From CAZCAC01 sp964496575 (GTDB lineage: Bacteria > Planctomycetota > UBA1135 > GCA-002686595): DNA of 64,000 nucleotides. A program made the position numbers and the translations under genes. This document shows positions 27,941 through 36,157 of the stretch, piece by piece. The stretch lies in the NCBI GenBank assembly GCA_964496575.1, contig CAZCAC010000004.1, forward strand, positions 62,001 through 126,000, in the 5' to 3' direction. The notes under the pieces are model-generated. The model saw nothing but the letters and a program-made list of their open reading frames with translations. It was not told the origin of the DNA and did no database searches. Positions within the stretch are counted from its first letter, which is position 1, and the number at the start of each line of letters is the position of its first letter.

Positions 27941-29591
27941 CTACGGACAGAACGTCACCTGCAACCCGTCCGAGGAGTTGAACCCGGCTGCTCCGGAGGG
28001 GTCGGGGTACCAGTACTGGAAGCGCCAGCTGCTGAACAGATCGATCAGGCCGGCGCCGGCGCTCGCGGGTGGAAGATCGAAGTCGAGGCGAAGCTCCGCG
28101 ACGCCGTTCGCGTCGGTCGCCGTCATCGGGTGCAGCCGGAAGTGAGGTCCCTTCAGGCAGAGGAAGCCGTCGCCCCAGGGAACCTGGCCCGGCTGGGCGG
28201 CGTAGAAGAAGAGCCCGGGCGTGTCGGGCGGGGCGCCGGTGACCCGCAGGTGGAAGCTGTTCACCGAGATCGAGGGGGAGCCCCACCAGGAGATCGAGGC
28301 CGCGCTCCCACCGGAGTGGGGCACGGCCGTGCAGAAGGTCGCCACCTGGCACTCGCACGCGTCGAAGACGCCGTTCTGGTTCCAGTCGAGCCGGGGGTCG
28401 AGTGCGAGCTGGCAATCGTCGGGGACGTCGTCCCCGTCGCAGTCGGTGCTGGTTCCCTGGGCGATGTCCGCGCAGTCGGGCACGCCGTTCTGGTTGCAGT
28501 CGCGGAGGTCCAGGAAGTGGTCGACCGCGTCGCTGTCGAGGTTCGCAGGCCCCCACCCCCCGCCGACGAGGAGCTCGAAGCACCCCGACGCCGCCGCCGG
28601 AAACGCTCGCGGCCCGCCTGCGAGAGTCACGACGCTCCAGGTCCCCGTCGCCGCCTCCCAGACGTCGGCGGTGTTCGACAGGGCTCCGGGGTTGACGCTG
28701 TCGGCGCCGCAGGCGAAGACCGCCCGATAGGGGGTCGCCGCTGCCGCGTGCAGGCTGCGGGGCGCGGGCAAGGTCATCACGCTCCAGTCGCCGGTGACGT
28801 CGTCGTAGACGTCCACGGTCGCGGACGCGGTGAAGGGATTGCTCATCACCGTCCCGCCCGCGAACAGGACCTTCGAGCCGACGGTGACAGCTCCGATCCC
28901 GGACCTCGCCTCCGACAGCGTCGCCGTGCTCCAGCTCCCCGTCGCCGAGTCGAAGACGTCCACGACCGCCGTGGGGACGTGGCTCGGCGTGATGCCCCCC
29001 GCGAAGAACGCCTTCGAGCCGACGCTCGCGGCGGCGAGGTCGATCCGGGGGATCGAGAGGGACGCGGTGCTCCAGCTCCCGGCGGAGGCGTCGTGGACGT
29101 CGACCACGTCGGAGGCGGTCGCTCCGCCGGGCACGGATTCGTATCCGCCCGCGAAGAAGACTAGCCCCGCGCTCTCCACGGCCGTCCCGGCGAGCCGCCA
29201 GCGTGCCACCGAGAGCGACGCCGTCGACCACGTGCCCGTCGACTCGTGGTAGACGTCCACCCGATCGCACTCGGGGTTGCCGGCGGCGCCCATCCCCCCG
29301 GCGAAGAAGGCGAGGCCGGGGAGCGAGGCCGAGGCGAGGGAGGTCCGCGACTGCGAGAGCGTCGCCGTGCTCCAGATCCCGGTGGAGAGGTCGTAGAGGT
29401 CGACCCGGTCCGAGTCGACCACCCCCCCCGGTCCCCGATTCCCCGCCGGCGAAGAGCACCACTCCTCCCGAGCAGGTCGCCGTCAACCGCCTTCTCGGGG
29501 CGGAGAGGGTCCCCGTCGTCCACTGGGCGGGGGCGAGCGCCTCGAGGAGGCAGAGGGACAGACTGGACAGAACGAGCGACAGGGGTCTCAT
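27941..29591 (-). CDS. Secreted Kelch-type beta-propeller protein, frame interrupted at a G8 tract
   Basis: The start (ATG 29591) gives a signal peptide (LSLVLSSLSLCLLEALAPAQ) and the first Kelch unit up to LLFAGG-like VVLFAGGESGTGG. The frame then changes at a run of eight G (minus strand) at 29429-29422, and the remaining units continue in the frame ending at 27941. Removing one G restores a single reading frame that aligns with the two intact paralogues at 45452 and 47255. About eight units of the form VDVYDxxTGxWSTAxLS plus FFAGG are visible. A GVPDCADI/DCDGDDVPDDC Ca-type linker follows, then a C-terminal module with GDGFLC and FNSSDGLQVTFCP. It may be a pseudogene, a sequencing error or a phase-variable surface protein. 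Confidence 0.75.
29422..29429 (-). repeat. G8 homopolymer inside the Kelch gene
   Basis: Eight consecutive G on the coding strand fall exactly where the signal-peptide frame and the Kelch-body frame diverge. Seven or ten G would put both in one frame, so the tract length decides whether a full protein is made. Confidence 0.7.
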
Positions 29592-29694
29592 GGCAGCCTC
29601 TCTTCCGCGGGGGCGGGAGCACCGGGCCTTCGAGCGTGTGACCGAGTCCGGGCACCGACATAGCGCACCGGGGCGGGCCGGGTCACACCGGGCG

Positions 29695-29740
29695 TCCCTC
29701 GCCCTCTACCTCGCCGAGCTGCTCGGCCGAGGCGCCGGAA
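29695..29740 (+). repeat. Displaced copy of the DUF4143 gene 3' end
   Basis: This 46-bp segment matches 27886-27931, which covers the final codons, stop and first bases after the DUF4143 ATPase gene, at 42 of 46 positions. The residues LALYLAELLG are still readable, but the stop codon is changed from TGA to CGA. The segment lies about 100 bp upstream of the leftward Kelch gene, so the Kelch gene is bracketed by the two copies. The rest of 29592-29858 shows nothing recognisable. Confidence 0.7.
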
Positions 29741-29858
29741 GGGGTGGAGAGGGCGGCTCTCCCTGATTCTTGTCGCCGGATCGAGGCGGGAGACGTATCA
29801 GTGGCGAGGTCTCGAGACTCCTCGCCCCGACCCTGCAAGCCCCCGACCGTCCCCGCCC

Positions 29859-31076
29859 ATGCTCACCCTAGCCGCCCTCCCCCTGCTCCTCTCCTCCGTC
29901 CCCGCCGACTGGCCCCAGTGGCGCGGCCCGAAGCGCGACGGGATCTCCACCGAGACCGGCCTCCTCCAGAGCTGGCCGGAGAGTGGGCCGCCGCTCGTGT
30001 GGAAGGCGACCGGCCTCGGCGGCGGCTACACCGCGCCGGCGATCGGTGGTGGTTCGATCTACGGCGCCGGATACCGCGGCGAGGACGAGGTGGTCTGGGC
30101 GCTCGACGAGAAGGACGGGACCGAGCGCTGGAGCACGCGCGTCGCCGCGGCCTACCGCGAGATGGAGTACGACGAGGGGCCGCGGGCCACGCCGACCCTC
30201 GACGGGGGACAGCTCTTCATGCTCGGCGCGGCCGGGAACCTCGTCTGCCTCGACGCGGCCTCGGGAGAGGTGAGCTGGAGCGTCGACATCCGCGAGGACC
30301 TCGGCGGGAGGATGATGTCGGACTGGGGGTACTCCGAGTCGCCGCTGGTCGACGGGGATCACGTGATCTGCACGCCGGGGGGCGACGGGGGTGCCGTGGC
30401 CGCGTTCGATCGCAAGACCGGGAAGCTGGCTTGGCGAAGCGAGGAGCTGACCGACGTCGCTTCCTACGCATCGCTGGTTCCGATCGAGCTGGGCGGGCGC
30501 AAACAGTACGTGGTCCTCACGGGACTCAGCGTCGCCGGCGTCGCCGCCGAGGACGGCGATCTCCTGTGGCGAGCCGAGCGCAGGGGCAAGACCGCCGTCG
30601 TGCCCACGCCGATCTACTGCGACTCGCACGTGTGGGTGACCTCGGGCTACGGGGTCGGCTGCAGCCTGGTCGAGATCAAGGCGGAGGGCGATGGCTTCGC
30701 CGCGGGAGTCGCCTACTCCAACCGCACCATCAAGAACGACCAGGGCGGCGCGATCCGCAGCGGCGATCACGTCTACGCGACCAGCGGACCACTGCTCATC
30801 TGCATGGACTGGCGGACGGGCGAGCTGGTCTGGCGGGAGCGCACCCTGCCGCGCGCCGCGCTGGTCTGCGCCGACGGGCACCTGTACGTGCGCGGCGAGC
30901 GAGGTCGTGTCGCCCTGGTCGAGGTGAACGCCGAGGAGTACGTCGAGAAGGGGAACTTCGAGCAGACCGACCGCAGCGAGGCGAAGAGCTGGCCGCACCC
31001 GGTGGTCTGTGGCGGCAAGCTCTACCTGCGCGATCAGGACGTGCTGCTCTGCTACGACGTTCGGGCGGGAGAGTGA
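29859..31076 (+). CDS. Secreted PQQ-type beta-propeller repeat protein
   Basis: This 405-residue protein has a short hydrophobic N-terminus (LTLAALPLLLSSVPA). It then opens with DWPQWRGPKRDGIS, the standard first blade of planctomycete outer-membrane-PQQ-like propellers. Repeated blades with DxxxGxxxW signatures follow: LDEKDGTERWST, LDAASGEVSWSV, FDRKTGKLAWRS, AAEDGDLLWRA and MDWRTGELVWRE. There is no dehydrogenase-type catalytic motif, so it is probably a scaffold or sensor propeller without bound PQQ. It stands alone on its strand, followed by about 390 nt with a decayed small ORF. Confidence 0.85.
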   Translation: MLTLAALPLLLSSVPADWPQWRGPKRDGISTETGLLQSWPESGPPLVWKATGLGGGYTAPAIGGGSIYGAGYRGEDEVVWALDEKDGTERWSTRVAAAYREMEYDEGPRATPTLDGGQLFMLGAAGNLVCLDAASGEVSWSVDIREDLGGRMMSDWGYSESPLVDGDHVICTPGGDGGAVAAFDRKTGKLAWRSEELTDVASYASLVPIELGGRKQYVVLTGLSVAGVAAEDGDLLWRAERRGKTAVVPTPIYCDSHVWVTSGYGVGCSLVEIKAEGDGFAAGVAYSNRTIKNDQGGAIRSGDHVYATSGPLLICMDWRTGELVWRERTLPRAALVCADGHLYVRGERGRVALVEVNAEEYVEKGNFEQTDRSEAKSWPHPVVCGGKLYLRDQDVLLCYDVRAGE

Positions 31077-31220
31077 TCGCGGGAACGGCGCGCCCACTTC
31101 CGAGTCAAGCGCCCCTTATCGATTCGATTCGGTAGATTGATGCCCATCGCCGGCCCGGCGCCCGATGATGGTCCGGGTGCCCGGCGCCCGATCCGGAGCT
31201 GAGCACCGAGGAGCGAACCG

Positions 31221-31407
31221 ATGAGTCCCTCGAACTGGTTGCTCGTGCTGTGTGCCACTCCCTTGGTCCTGGTCACTGAGTGAACACTACCCGGATCCGA
31301 TCTCGGGGGTGGAGCACGAGGAGATGATGACCGAGGTGCTCGAGGGAGAGCAGGTGTAAAAGGTGTCCTTCCAGGAGCTGGAATCCTCCTCCGGTAGCTC
31401 CGAGTGA
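31221..31407 (+). pseudogene. Possible decayed small secreted-peptide gene
   Basis: After a purine-rich GAGGAGCGA, ATG 31221 opens a 20-codon frame with a hydrophobic run (WLLVLCATPLVLV) that stops at 31283. One base further, the +1 frame continues as protein-like sequence (EHYPDPISGVEHEEMM), reaches TAA at 31359, and the same frame goes on acidic and Ser-rich to a TGA at 31407. This could be a degraded 60-residue exported protein or chance. The rest of 31077-31464 shows nothing clear. Confidence 0.25.
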
Positions 31408-31464
31408 CGCATCAGGAGACGCCGGGCGGTTTCGCGATCCCGGGCGGTTTCGTATCGTCTCGTC

Positions 31465-32988
31465 ATGAGATCGACCGCTGCCTTCGCCCTATCCTTCACG
31501 CTCCTCGTCACCTCGACGTTCGCAGCTCCCGCGACCGAGAAGCCCAACGTCGTCATCATCTACGGAGACGACGTCGGCTATGGAGACGTCGGCGCGTACG
31601 GCGCGACGTTGATTCCCACGCCGAACATCGACCGCCTCGCCCGCGAAGGGCTGATCTTCACCGACGGGCACTGCACGGCGGCCACCTGCACGCCTTCCCG
31701 CTTCTCGCTCTTGACCGGAATCCACGGCTTCCGTCACGGTGTTCGCATCCTGGCTCCGAACGCTCCGCTGAAGATCAAGCCGGAGATGTTCACGCTGCCC
31801 CAGCTGTTCAAGAAAGCGGGGTACGCGACGGCGGTGATCGGCAAGTGGCACCTCGGCATCGGCGACGGCGAGACGCCGGTGGACTGGAATGCCGATGTCG
31901 AGCCGGGACCGCTCGAGGTGGGCTTCGACTACTGCTTCCTCCTGCCGTCGACCAACGACCGCGTACCCTGCGTCTACGTCGAAAACCACCGCGTGGTGGG
32001 CCTCGATCCGAAGGACCCGCTGTTCGTCGGGAAGAAGCCGGAAGGGGTCGAGTGCACCGAGTACCCCGACGGGAAGAAGAACCGCGAGGCCATGACCTAC
32101 TACGAGAGCAGCCACGGTCACAACAACTCGGTGATCAACGGCATCGGGCGCATCGGCAGGCAGTGGGGCGGGAAGTCCGCGCTGTGGAACGACGAGACGA
32201 TGGCCGACGAGTTCGTGAAGCAGGCGAAGAAGTACCTCGCCTCGCGAGCAGAGGGGGAGCCGTTCTTCCTCTTCTTCTCCTCGCAGGACATCCACGTTCC
32301 TCGCGCCCCACACCCCCGCTTCAAGGGCAAGTCGAAGCTGACCTACCGCGGTGACGCCATGGTGCAGCTCGACTGGAGCACCGGCGAGATCATGCAGGCG
32401 CTGGAGAAACACGGCCTCGCCGAGAACACTCTTCTCATCTTCTCCAGCGACAACGGCCCGGTGTACGACGACGGGTACGAGGACGGGACGACGGTGCGGA
32501 CCTCGACTGAAGAGGTCGACCGTGGGCACGACGGATCCGGTCCCTACCGGGGCGGCAAGTACCAGATCTACGAGGGAGGCACCCGGGTCCCGTTCATCGT
32601 GCGCTGGCCCGGACACGTGAAACCGGGCAAGTCCGCCGCCCTGGTGAGTCAGATCGACTTCATCGCTTCGTTCGCGGCCTTGCTCGATATCGACCTGACG
32701 GAAGATCAGGCCATCGACAGCCGAAACGCACTGCCGGCGCTGCTCGGGGAGGACCCGAGGGGACAGCCGTACCTGATCGAGGAGGCGGGCGGTCTCGCCC
32801 TGAGGCGGGGCCCCTGGAAGTACGTGCGGGGAAGGAAGGGGAAGAAGGGCGAGCTCTACGACCTCGACTCCGACGTCGGCGAGCAGGTCAACGTCGCCGA
32901 TGAACGCGAGGCGATCGCTCAGAAGCTCGACGAGTTGCTCCAGAGGCTCGAGGCCGCGGAGCGCGGAATCCGGAGCATCGACGGCTGA
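31465..32988 (+). CDS. Secreted formylglycine-dependent arylsulfatase
   Basis: This 507-residue sulfatase has a signal peptide (FALSFTLLVTSTFAAPA). Metal ligands are Asp35-Asp36 in YGDDVGYGDVG. The FGly site is C75-T-P-S-R79 in TCTPSRFSLLTG, a canonical C-x-P-S-R. IGKWHLG follows at about 125, and the second metal motif FSSDNGPV lies at about 328. The C-terminal subdomain (LALRRGPWKYVRG) is typical of arylsulfatase A-like enzymes. It is distinct from the sulfatase at 9248, which uses C-C-P-T-R. It probably desulfates exogenous polysaccharide or aryl sulfates. Substrate unknown. Confidence 0.94.
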   Translation: MRSTAAFALSFTLLVTSTFAAPATEKPNVVIIYGDDVGYGDVGAYGATLIPTPNIDRLAREGLIFTDGHCTAATCTPSRFSLLTGIHGFRHGVRILAPNAPLKIKPEMFTLPQLFKKAGYATAVIGKWHLGIGDGETPVDWNADVEPGPLEVGFDYCFLLPSTNDRVPCVYVENHRVVGLDPKDPLFVGKKPEGVECTEYPDGKKNREAMTYYESSHGHNNSVINGIGRIGRQWGGKSALWNDETMADEFVKQAKKYLASRAEGEPFFLFFSSQDIHVPRAPHPRFKGKSKLTYRGDAMVQLDWSTGEIMQALEKHGLAENTLLIFSSDNGPVYDDGYEDGTTVRTSTEEVDRGHDGSGPYRGGKYQIYEGGTRVPFIVRWPGHVKPGKSAALVSQIDFIASFAALLDIDLTEDQAIDSRNALPALLGEDPRGQPYLIEEAGGLALRRGPWKYVRGRKGKKGELYDLDSDVGEQVNVADEREAIAQKLDELLQRLEAAERGIRSIDG

Positions 32989-33044
32989 ACGCGGTTCCTC
33001 GGCGAGAGTGAACCGGAGGTGGGGAGCCGCGTTAGCCAGCGCGA

Positions 33045-34031
33045 ATGTCTCTGCGAACGATGCGTGTGACCCTCTCCCTGGTGCCGACCCTGGTGCTCGT
33101 CGGCCTCCTGATCATCATCTACGGGCCGGGTTCCGATCCAGGGGTGACGGGTGATCCGGTCGACGATCTCGACACCCAGCCCGAGGAGCCGGACTTCCGG
33201 CGTCTCGGGGCTCCGCGCCCCGGATCCTGGCGGGATCTCTTCGGCGAGGAGCATCAGAGCTTCGAGGAGTACGTTCGCTCGAACCCGGTCCGCGCGGAAG
33301 AGGGATGCGAGGCCCTGGCGTTCATCCCCGTGGGGGCGTTCGACGACGACCGGCGCGAGGACCTCGACGCGACCATTCGCTTCGCCGGTATCTGGTTCGA
33401 CCTCCCGACCCGGACGCTGCCGGCAGAGGACCTTCCGGAGAGTGGCCACCACCGGGACCGCGACTTCTCCTGGGCGGGAGGTTCGGTGAGGCAGTACCAC
33501 ACCGACTGGTTCTTGAGAACGCTCCTCCCTCGACTCGTTCCGGAGGATGCCATCGCGCTCACCGCGGTCACCATGGCGGACCTCTACCCGGATGAGGACT
33601 GGAACTACGTCTTCGGGCAAGCCACCTTCGCCCGCCGGGTCGCGGTCTACTCGCTGGTGAGGCACTTCGAGGGATTCTGGGGAGAAGAACCGACCGCGTC
33701 GGGCGAGCGCCTCGGCCTGCAACGCAGCCTCAAGCTCGTCGTCCACGAGCTCGGCCATTGCTTCGGCCTGCGGCACTGCGTCGAGTACGAGTGCACGATG
33801 AACGGCAGCAACAGCCTGCGAGAGAGCGACCAGCAGCCGCTCCATCTCTGCCCGGGCTGCCTGCGCAAGCTCTCCTGGAACCGGGGATTCGACCTCCTTT
33901 CGCGCTATCGAAGGCTGGAAACCTTCTACCGTGAGCACGGGCTCGAGGACGAAGCCCACTGGGTCGGAGCCAGGCTCGCGCACGACGCTACGAGCCGTCC
34001 GCTCGACCCTCGGTCGGGCAACTCCCGATGA
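33045..34031 (+). CDS. Archaemetzincin-type zinc metalloprotease, membrane-anchored or exported
   Basis: This 328-residue protein shows the archaemetzincin signature: HELGHCFGLRHC (His234, Glu235, His238, His244, Cys245), then Cys250, Met252 in ECTMNGS, and the C269-P-G-C272 pair. This is the HExxHxxGxxHC-x4-C-x-M...CxxC arrangement that adds a second, structural zinc. The first 27 residues hold a hydrophobic segment (LVPTLVLVGLLIIIYG), so it is probably tethered or secreted, whereas archaeal and human members are soluble and shorter. Physiological substrates of the family are poorly known. An internal ATG at 33060 is an alternative start. A small unknown gene follows after about 110 nt. Confidence 0.88.
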   Translation: MSLRTMRVTLSLVPTLVLVGLLIIIYGPGSDPGVTGDPVDDLDTQPEEPDFRRLGAPRPGSWRDLFGEEHQSFEEYVRSNPVRAEEGCEALAFIPVGAFDDDRREDLDATIRFAGIWFDLPTRTLPAEDLPESGHHRDRDFSWAGGSVRQYHTDWFLRTLLPRLVPEDAIALTAVTMADLYPDEDWNYVFGQATFARRVAVYSLVRHFEGFWGEEPTASGERLGLQRSLKLVVHELGHCFGLRHCVEYECTMNGSNSLRESDQQPLHLCPGCLRKLSWNRGFDLLSRYRRLETFYREHGLEDEAHWVGARLAHDATSRPLDPRSGNSR

Positions 34032-34144
34032 CCGGCCCGGTCCGACGGGCAGAAACGGCGCGATTTGGTTGACTATCGGGGGAGGCATCGCGTCTGGTGT
34101 TCTCGACGACCTTCATGGCCCAGAGGTCGCGCCACGAATCAGCC

Positions 34145-34579
34145 ATGAACACCGCCTCTGACGTCACCGAAGCTCTCGCGATCGGGCGGGAGACCGAGCA
34201 AGCGCTTCGCCGGACCGTCGAGTTGCTCAATCAAGCTCACGGCGTGGGCAGGGTCGACTTCTGGTTCAACTTCCCGGGAATCGACCTGCTGAAGTACTTC
34301 CACCTGTTTCGCGCGAAACGTGAGGGCAAGCGAGCGCGACAGCTCCTCGAGGAGTTCCGCACGGCGCTGGGCGATCTTCGCATGGATGACGCGGAGAGCA
34401 GCCTGGATCGTGTCGGCGACACCGAGCTCCCCTTCGAGCCGGGCGTGGTGTTCGCCGACCTCTTCGAGGATACTCTCGGGGACCTCTGGGCCCAGGGACG
34501 GATCGAATCTCGCCGTCGCAAGGTGAACATCGCGCTGGTGCGCGTGAGGGGCGTCCTGCGCGCTCTGGAGAAGCGGTAG
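34145..34579 (+). CDS. Hypothetical helical protein, 144 aa
   Basis: No family was recognised. The protein is rich in charged helices, with a Phe/Trp/Tyr-rich patch (VDFWFNFPGIDLLKYFHLFR) followed by Lys/Arg-rich and then Asp/Glu-rich segments, and no signal or membrane helix. ATG 34145 is chosen over an in-frame ATG at 34097 because the first 16 residues of the longer form look non-coding. It ends 23 nt from the convergent Cys-rich gene and may be co-expressed with the archaemetzincin. Confidence 0.55.
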   Translation: MNTASDVTEALAIGRETEQALRRTVELLNQAHGVGRVDFWFNFPGIDLLKYFHLFRAKREGKRARQLLEEFRTALGDLRMDDAESSLDRVGDTELPFEPGVVFADLFEDTLGDLWAQGRIESRRRKVNIALVRVRGVLRALEKR

Positions 34580-34602
34580 CGACTCCTGTGGGGTTTAGGC
34601 CT

Positions 34603-34863
34603 CTACCGGACCTGCTTCGGTGTCGACTTCGAGCGACTGGCAGCTCGGAAGTCATCCGCCTCGGGCAAGCGGCAGCCGGAGCTGAGCTCGATGCAGTCCT
34701 GGCAGGTGTGCACCTTGATGCAGCTCGGATCGCCTTCGAGCCGCCGGCCGCGCAGGTACTGATGCACGAAGAACCCCACCAGCCCGCCGAGCAGCAGCGT
34801 GCGGGCGCCGGTGGTCAGGAAGTCGCGGCGCGTGCCGGAGGATTCGCGGGCCGTCTCGCTCAC
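34603..34863 (-). CDS. Tat-type Cys-rich mini-protein, 86 aa
   Basis: A GTG start (34863), 8 nt after the stop of the NHL-propeller gene, gives an 86-residue protein. An N-terminal Tat-like signal (TRRDFL followed by LLLGGLVGFFVH) is followed by a four-Cys motif C-x5-C-x2-C-x6-C in SCIKVHTCQDC and SSGC. The tail is basic. The spacing could hold one Fe-S cluster or zinc, but it matches no family I can name. It is the second gene of a two-gene leftward unit divergent from the redox operon, which suggests a small exported electron carrier or assembly factor for that system. Confidence 0.7.
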   Translation of the reverse strand: MSETARESSGTRRDFLTTGARTLLLGGLVGFFVHQYLRGRRLEGDPSCIKVHTCQDCIELSSGCRLPEADDFRAASRSKSTPKQVR

Positions 34864-34871
34864 GGCAAACC

Positions 34872-35924
34872 TCACGCCAGGGGCTTGAAGGAACGCACCG
34901 TCTTGCGAAACGGATCCAGCGTGTGGATCCAACCCCGCTCGTCGACGGCCACGTCGAAGCCCGCCCCGACGCGGCAGTCGGCGCACGCCTCCTTGGCCAG
35001 CTTCTTGTCGTCGACCAGGAAGTTCGGACCGGCGACCACGCCGACGAATTCGCCCTTCGGATCGTAGATCTTGATCCGTGCCAGCCCCTTCTCGCTGGTG
35101 ATGAATCCACCGTCGGGGGTCATCGCGAAGTACACTGGATTGCAGCAGCCGCTGAGCCGTTCGATCTTCATGCCCGCCTCGCCCCAGGACGACTCGAACT
35201 GGCCGGAGAGGGTGTAGGACTCGACCCGCAGCCGACCGGGATTGGCGACCCACAGGTTGCCGTCGGGCGTCACCGACAGGTCGAAGTAGGGACTCGGCAC
35301 GGCGAAGCCGGGGTTCTCCCCGTCGCCGATCTTGCCGAAGCGCGTCTGCACGTTGCCCTGGCGGTCGCAGACGATCACCTCGCGGTTCCCGGCGTCGGCG
35401 GCGTAGACCGATTCGCCGTAGGTGCTGATGGCGGTGAGGTAGGTGCGCTCGCCGAAGTTCTCGGTGCCGTACTGGCGATTGCCTTCGAGGTCGTACACGT
35501 CGAAGTGCTCGGCAAAACCGATGAAGAGCTCACCCTCGGCACTGACGTGCAGGCAGCGGGGCTCCTCGGCGAGCGAGATCTCGATCATCAGTCCGCCGTC
35601 ACGGCTGAAGGTGCGCACCGCCCGGTCACCAGCGACGAGCAGCCGATTCCCCGGCGCCGCCACGAGCCGGCCGGCACGATCGAAGCCGGTCTCGAACTGC
35701 CCCTCCGGCTCGAACATCAGGAGCTCGGGGTCCACAGTCTCGTATTTGCTCAGATCGTACTCCCACGGATTGCCCTGCGTCGCGGGAGGAGGCGTGCCCT
35801 TCCCGGGCTCGGCCCCGCGCCGCCGGAGCTTCTGCACCAGCCAGCCCCCGCCCGCCCCGACGCCGACCAGGGCGGTGCCGATAAAGCCGCGGCGCGTGAT
35901 GTCGCTCTTTCGGGTATCAGCCAT
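34872..35924 (-). CDS. Tat-exported NHL-repeat beta-propeller protein
   Basis: This 350-residue protein has a twin-arginine signal (ITRRGFIGTALVGVGAGG). NHL-type blades follow: NRLLVAGDRAVRTF, GELFIGFAEHFDVYD, ESVYAADAGNREVIV, GNLWVANPGRLRVES and GFITSEKGLARIKIYD. Four Cys occur in the last third (LSGCCNPVYF and ACADCRVG), unusual for NHL repeats and possibly ligands for a cofactor or metal. ATG 35924 starts the Tat signal; the frame extends to 36113 without protein character. It is divergent from the six-gene redox operon, and Tat export implies folding, perhaps with a cofactor, before transport. Confidence 0.82.
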   Translation of the reverse strand: MADTRKSDITRRGFIGTALVGVGAGGGWLVQKLRRRGAEPGKGTPPPATQGNPWEYDLSKYETVDPELLMFEPEGQFETGFDRAGRLVAAPGNRLLVAGDRAVRTFSRDGGLMIEISLAEEPRCLHVSAEGELFIGFAEHFDVYDLEGNRQYGTENFGERTYLTAISTYGESVYAADAGNREVIVCDRQGNVQTRFGKIGDGENPGFAVPSPYFDLSVTPDGNLWVANPGRLRVESYTLSGQFESSWGEAGMKIERLSGCCNPVYFAMTPDGGFITSEKGLARIKIYDPKGEFVGVVAGPNFLVDDKKLAKEACADCRVGAGFDVAVDERGWIHTLDPFRKTVRSFKPLA

Positions 35925-36157
35925 CCGTTCCTCTGTTCCTGTCGCGCGTCGGCGCTCTCGAGCCTCCTGGAGAGATCTTCCCGGGTTCCATCTTCGGGTT
36001 CCCTGTCGCGCATACGATCCGCAGGTCGTACGTGACTTGATACCACGAGGCGATCCATCTTGCGACCCGGAGCGGCGAGGATTCCCGGCCGAGACGGGAT
36101 CGGTTACTCTCACTTCCTATCCCTCGTCCGCCGCGAAAGGCGAGCGAGACCTCCTCA
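35925..36157. promoter_or_regulatory. Divergent intergenic region of the redox locus
   Basis: The 233 nt between the leftward NHL gene and the rightward PQQ gene must hold promoters for both units. I could not pick out convincing -35/-10 pairs or an operator by eye. The two starts face outward with no gene between them. Confidence 0.4.

Noticed and set aside
31287..31559. 90-codon minus-strand ORF upstream of the sulfatase at 31465
   Set aside because: It overlaps the sulfatase signal peptide in antisense and shows no family features.
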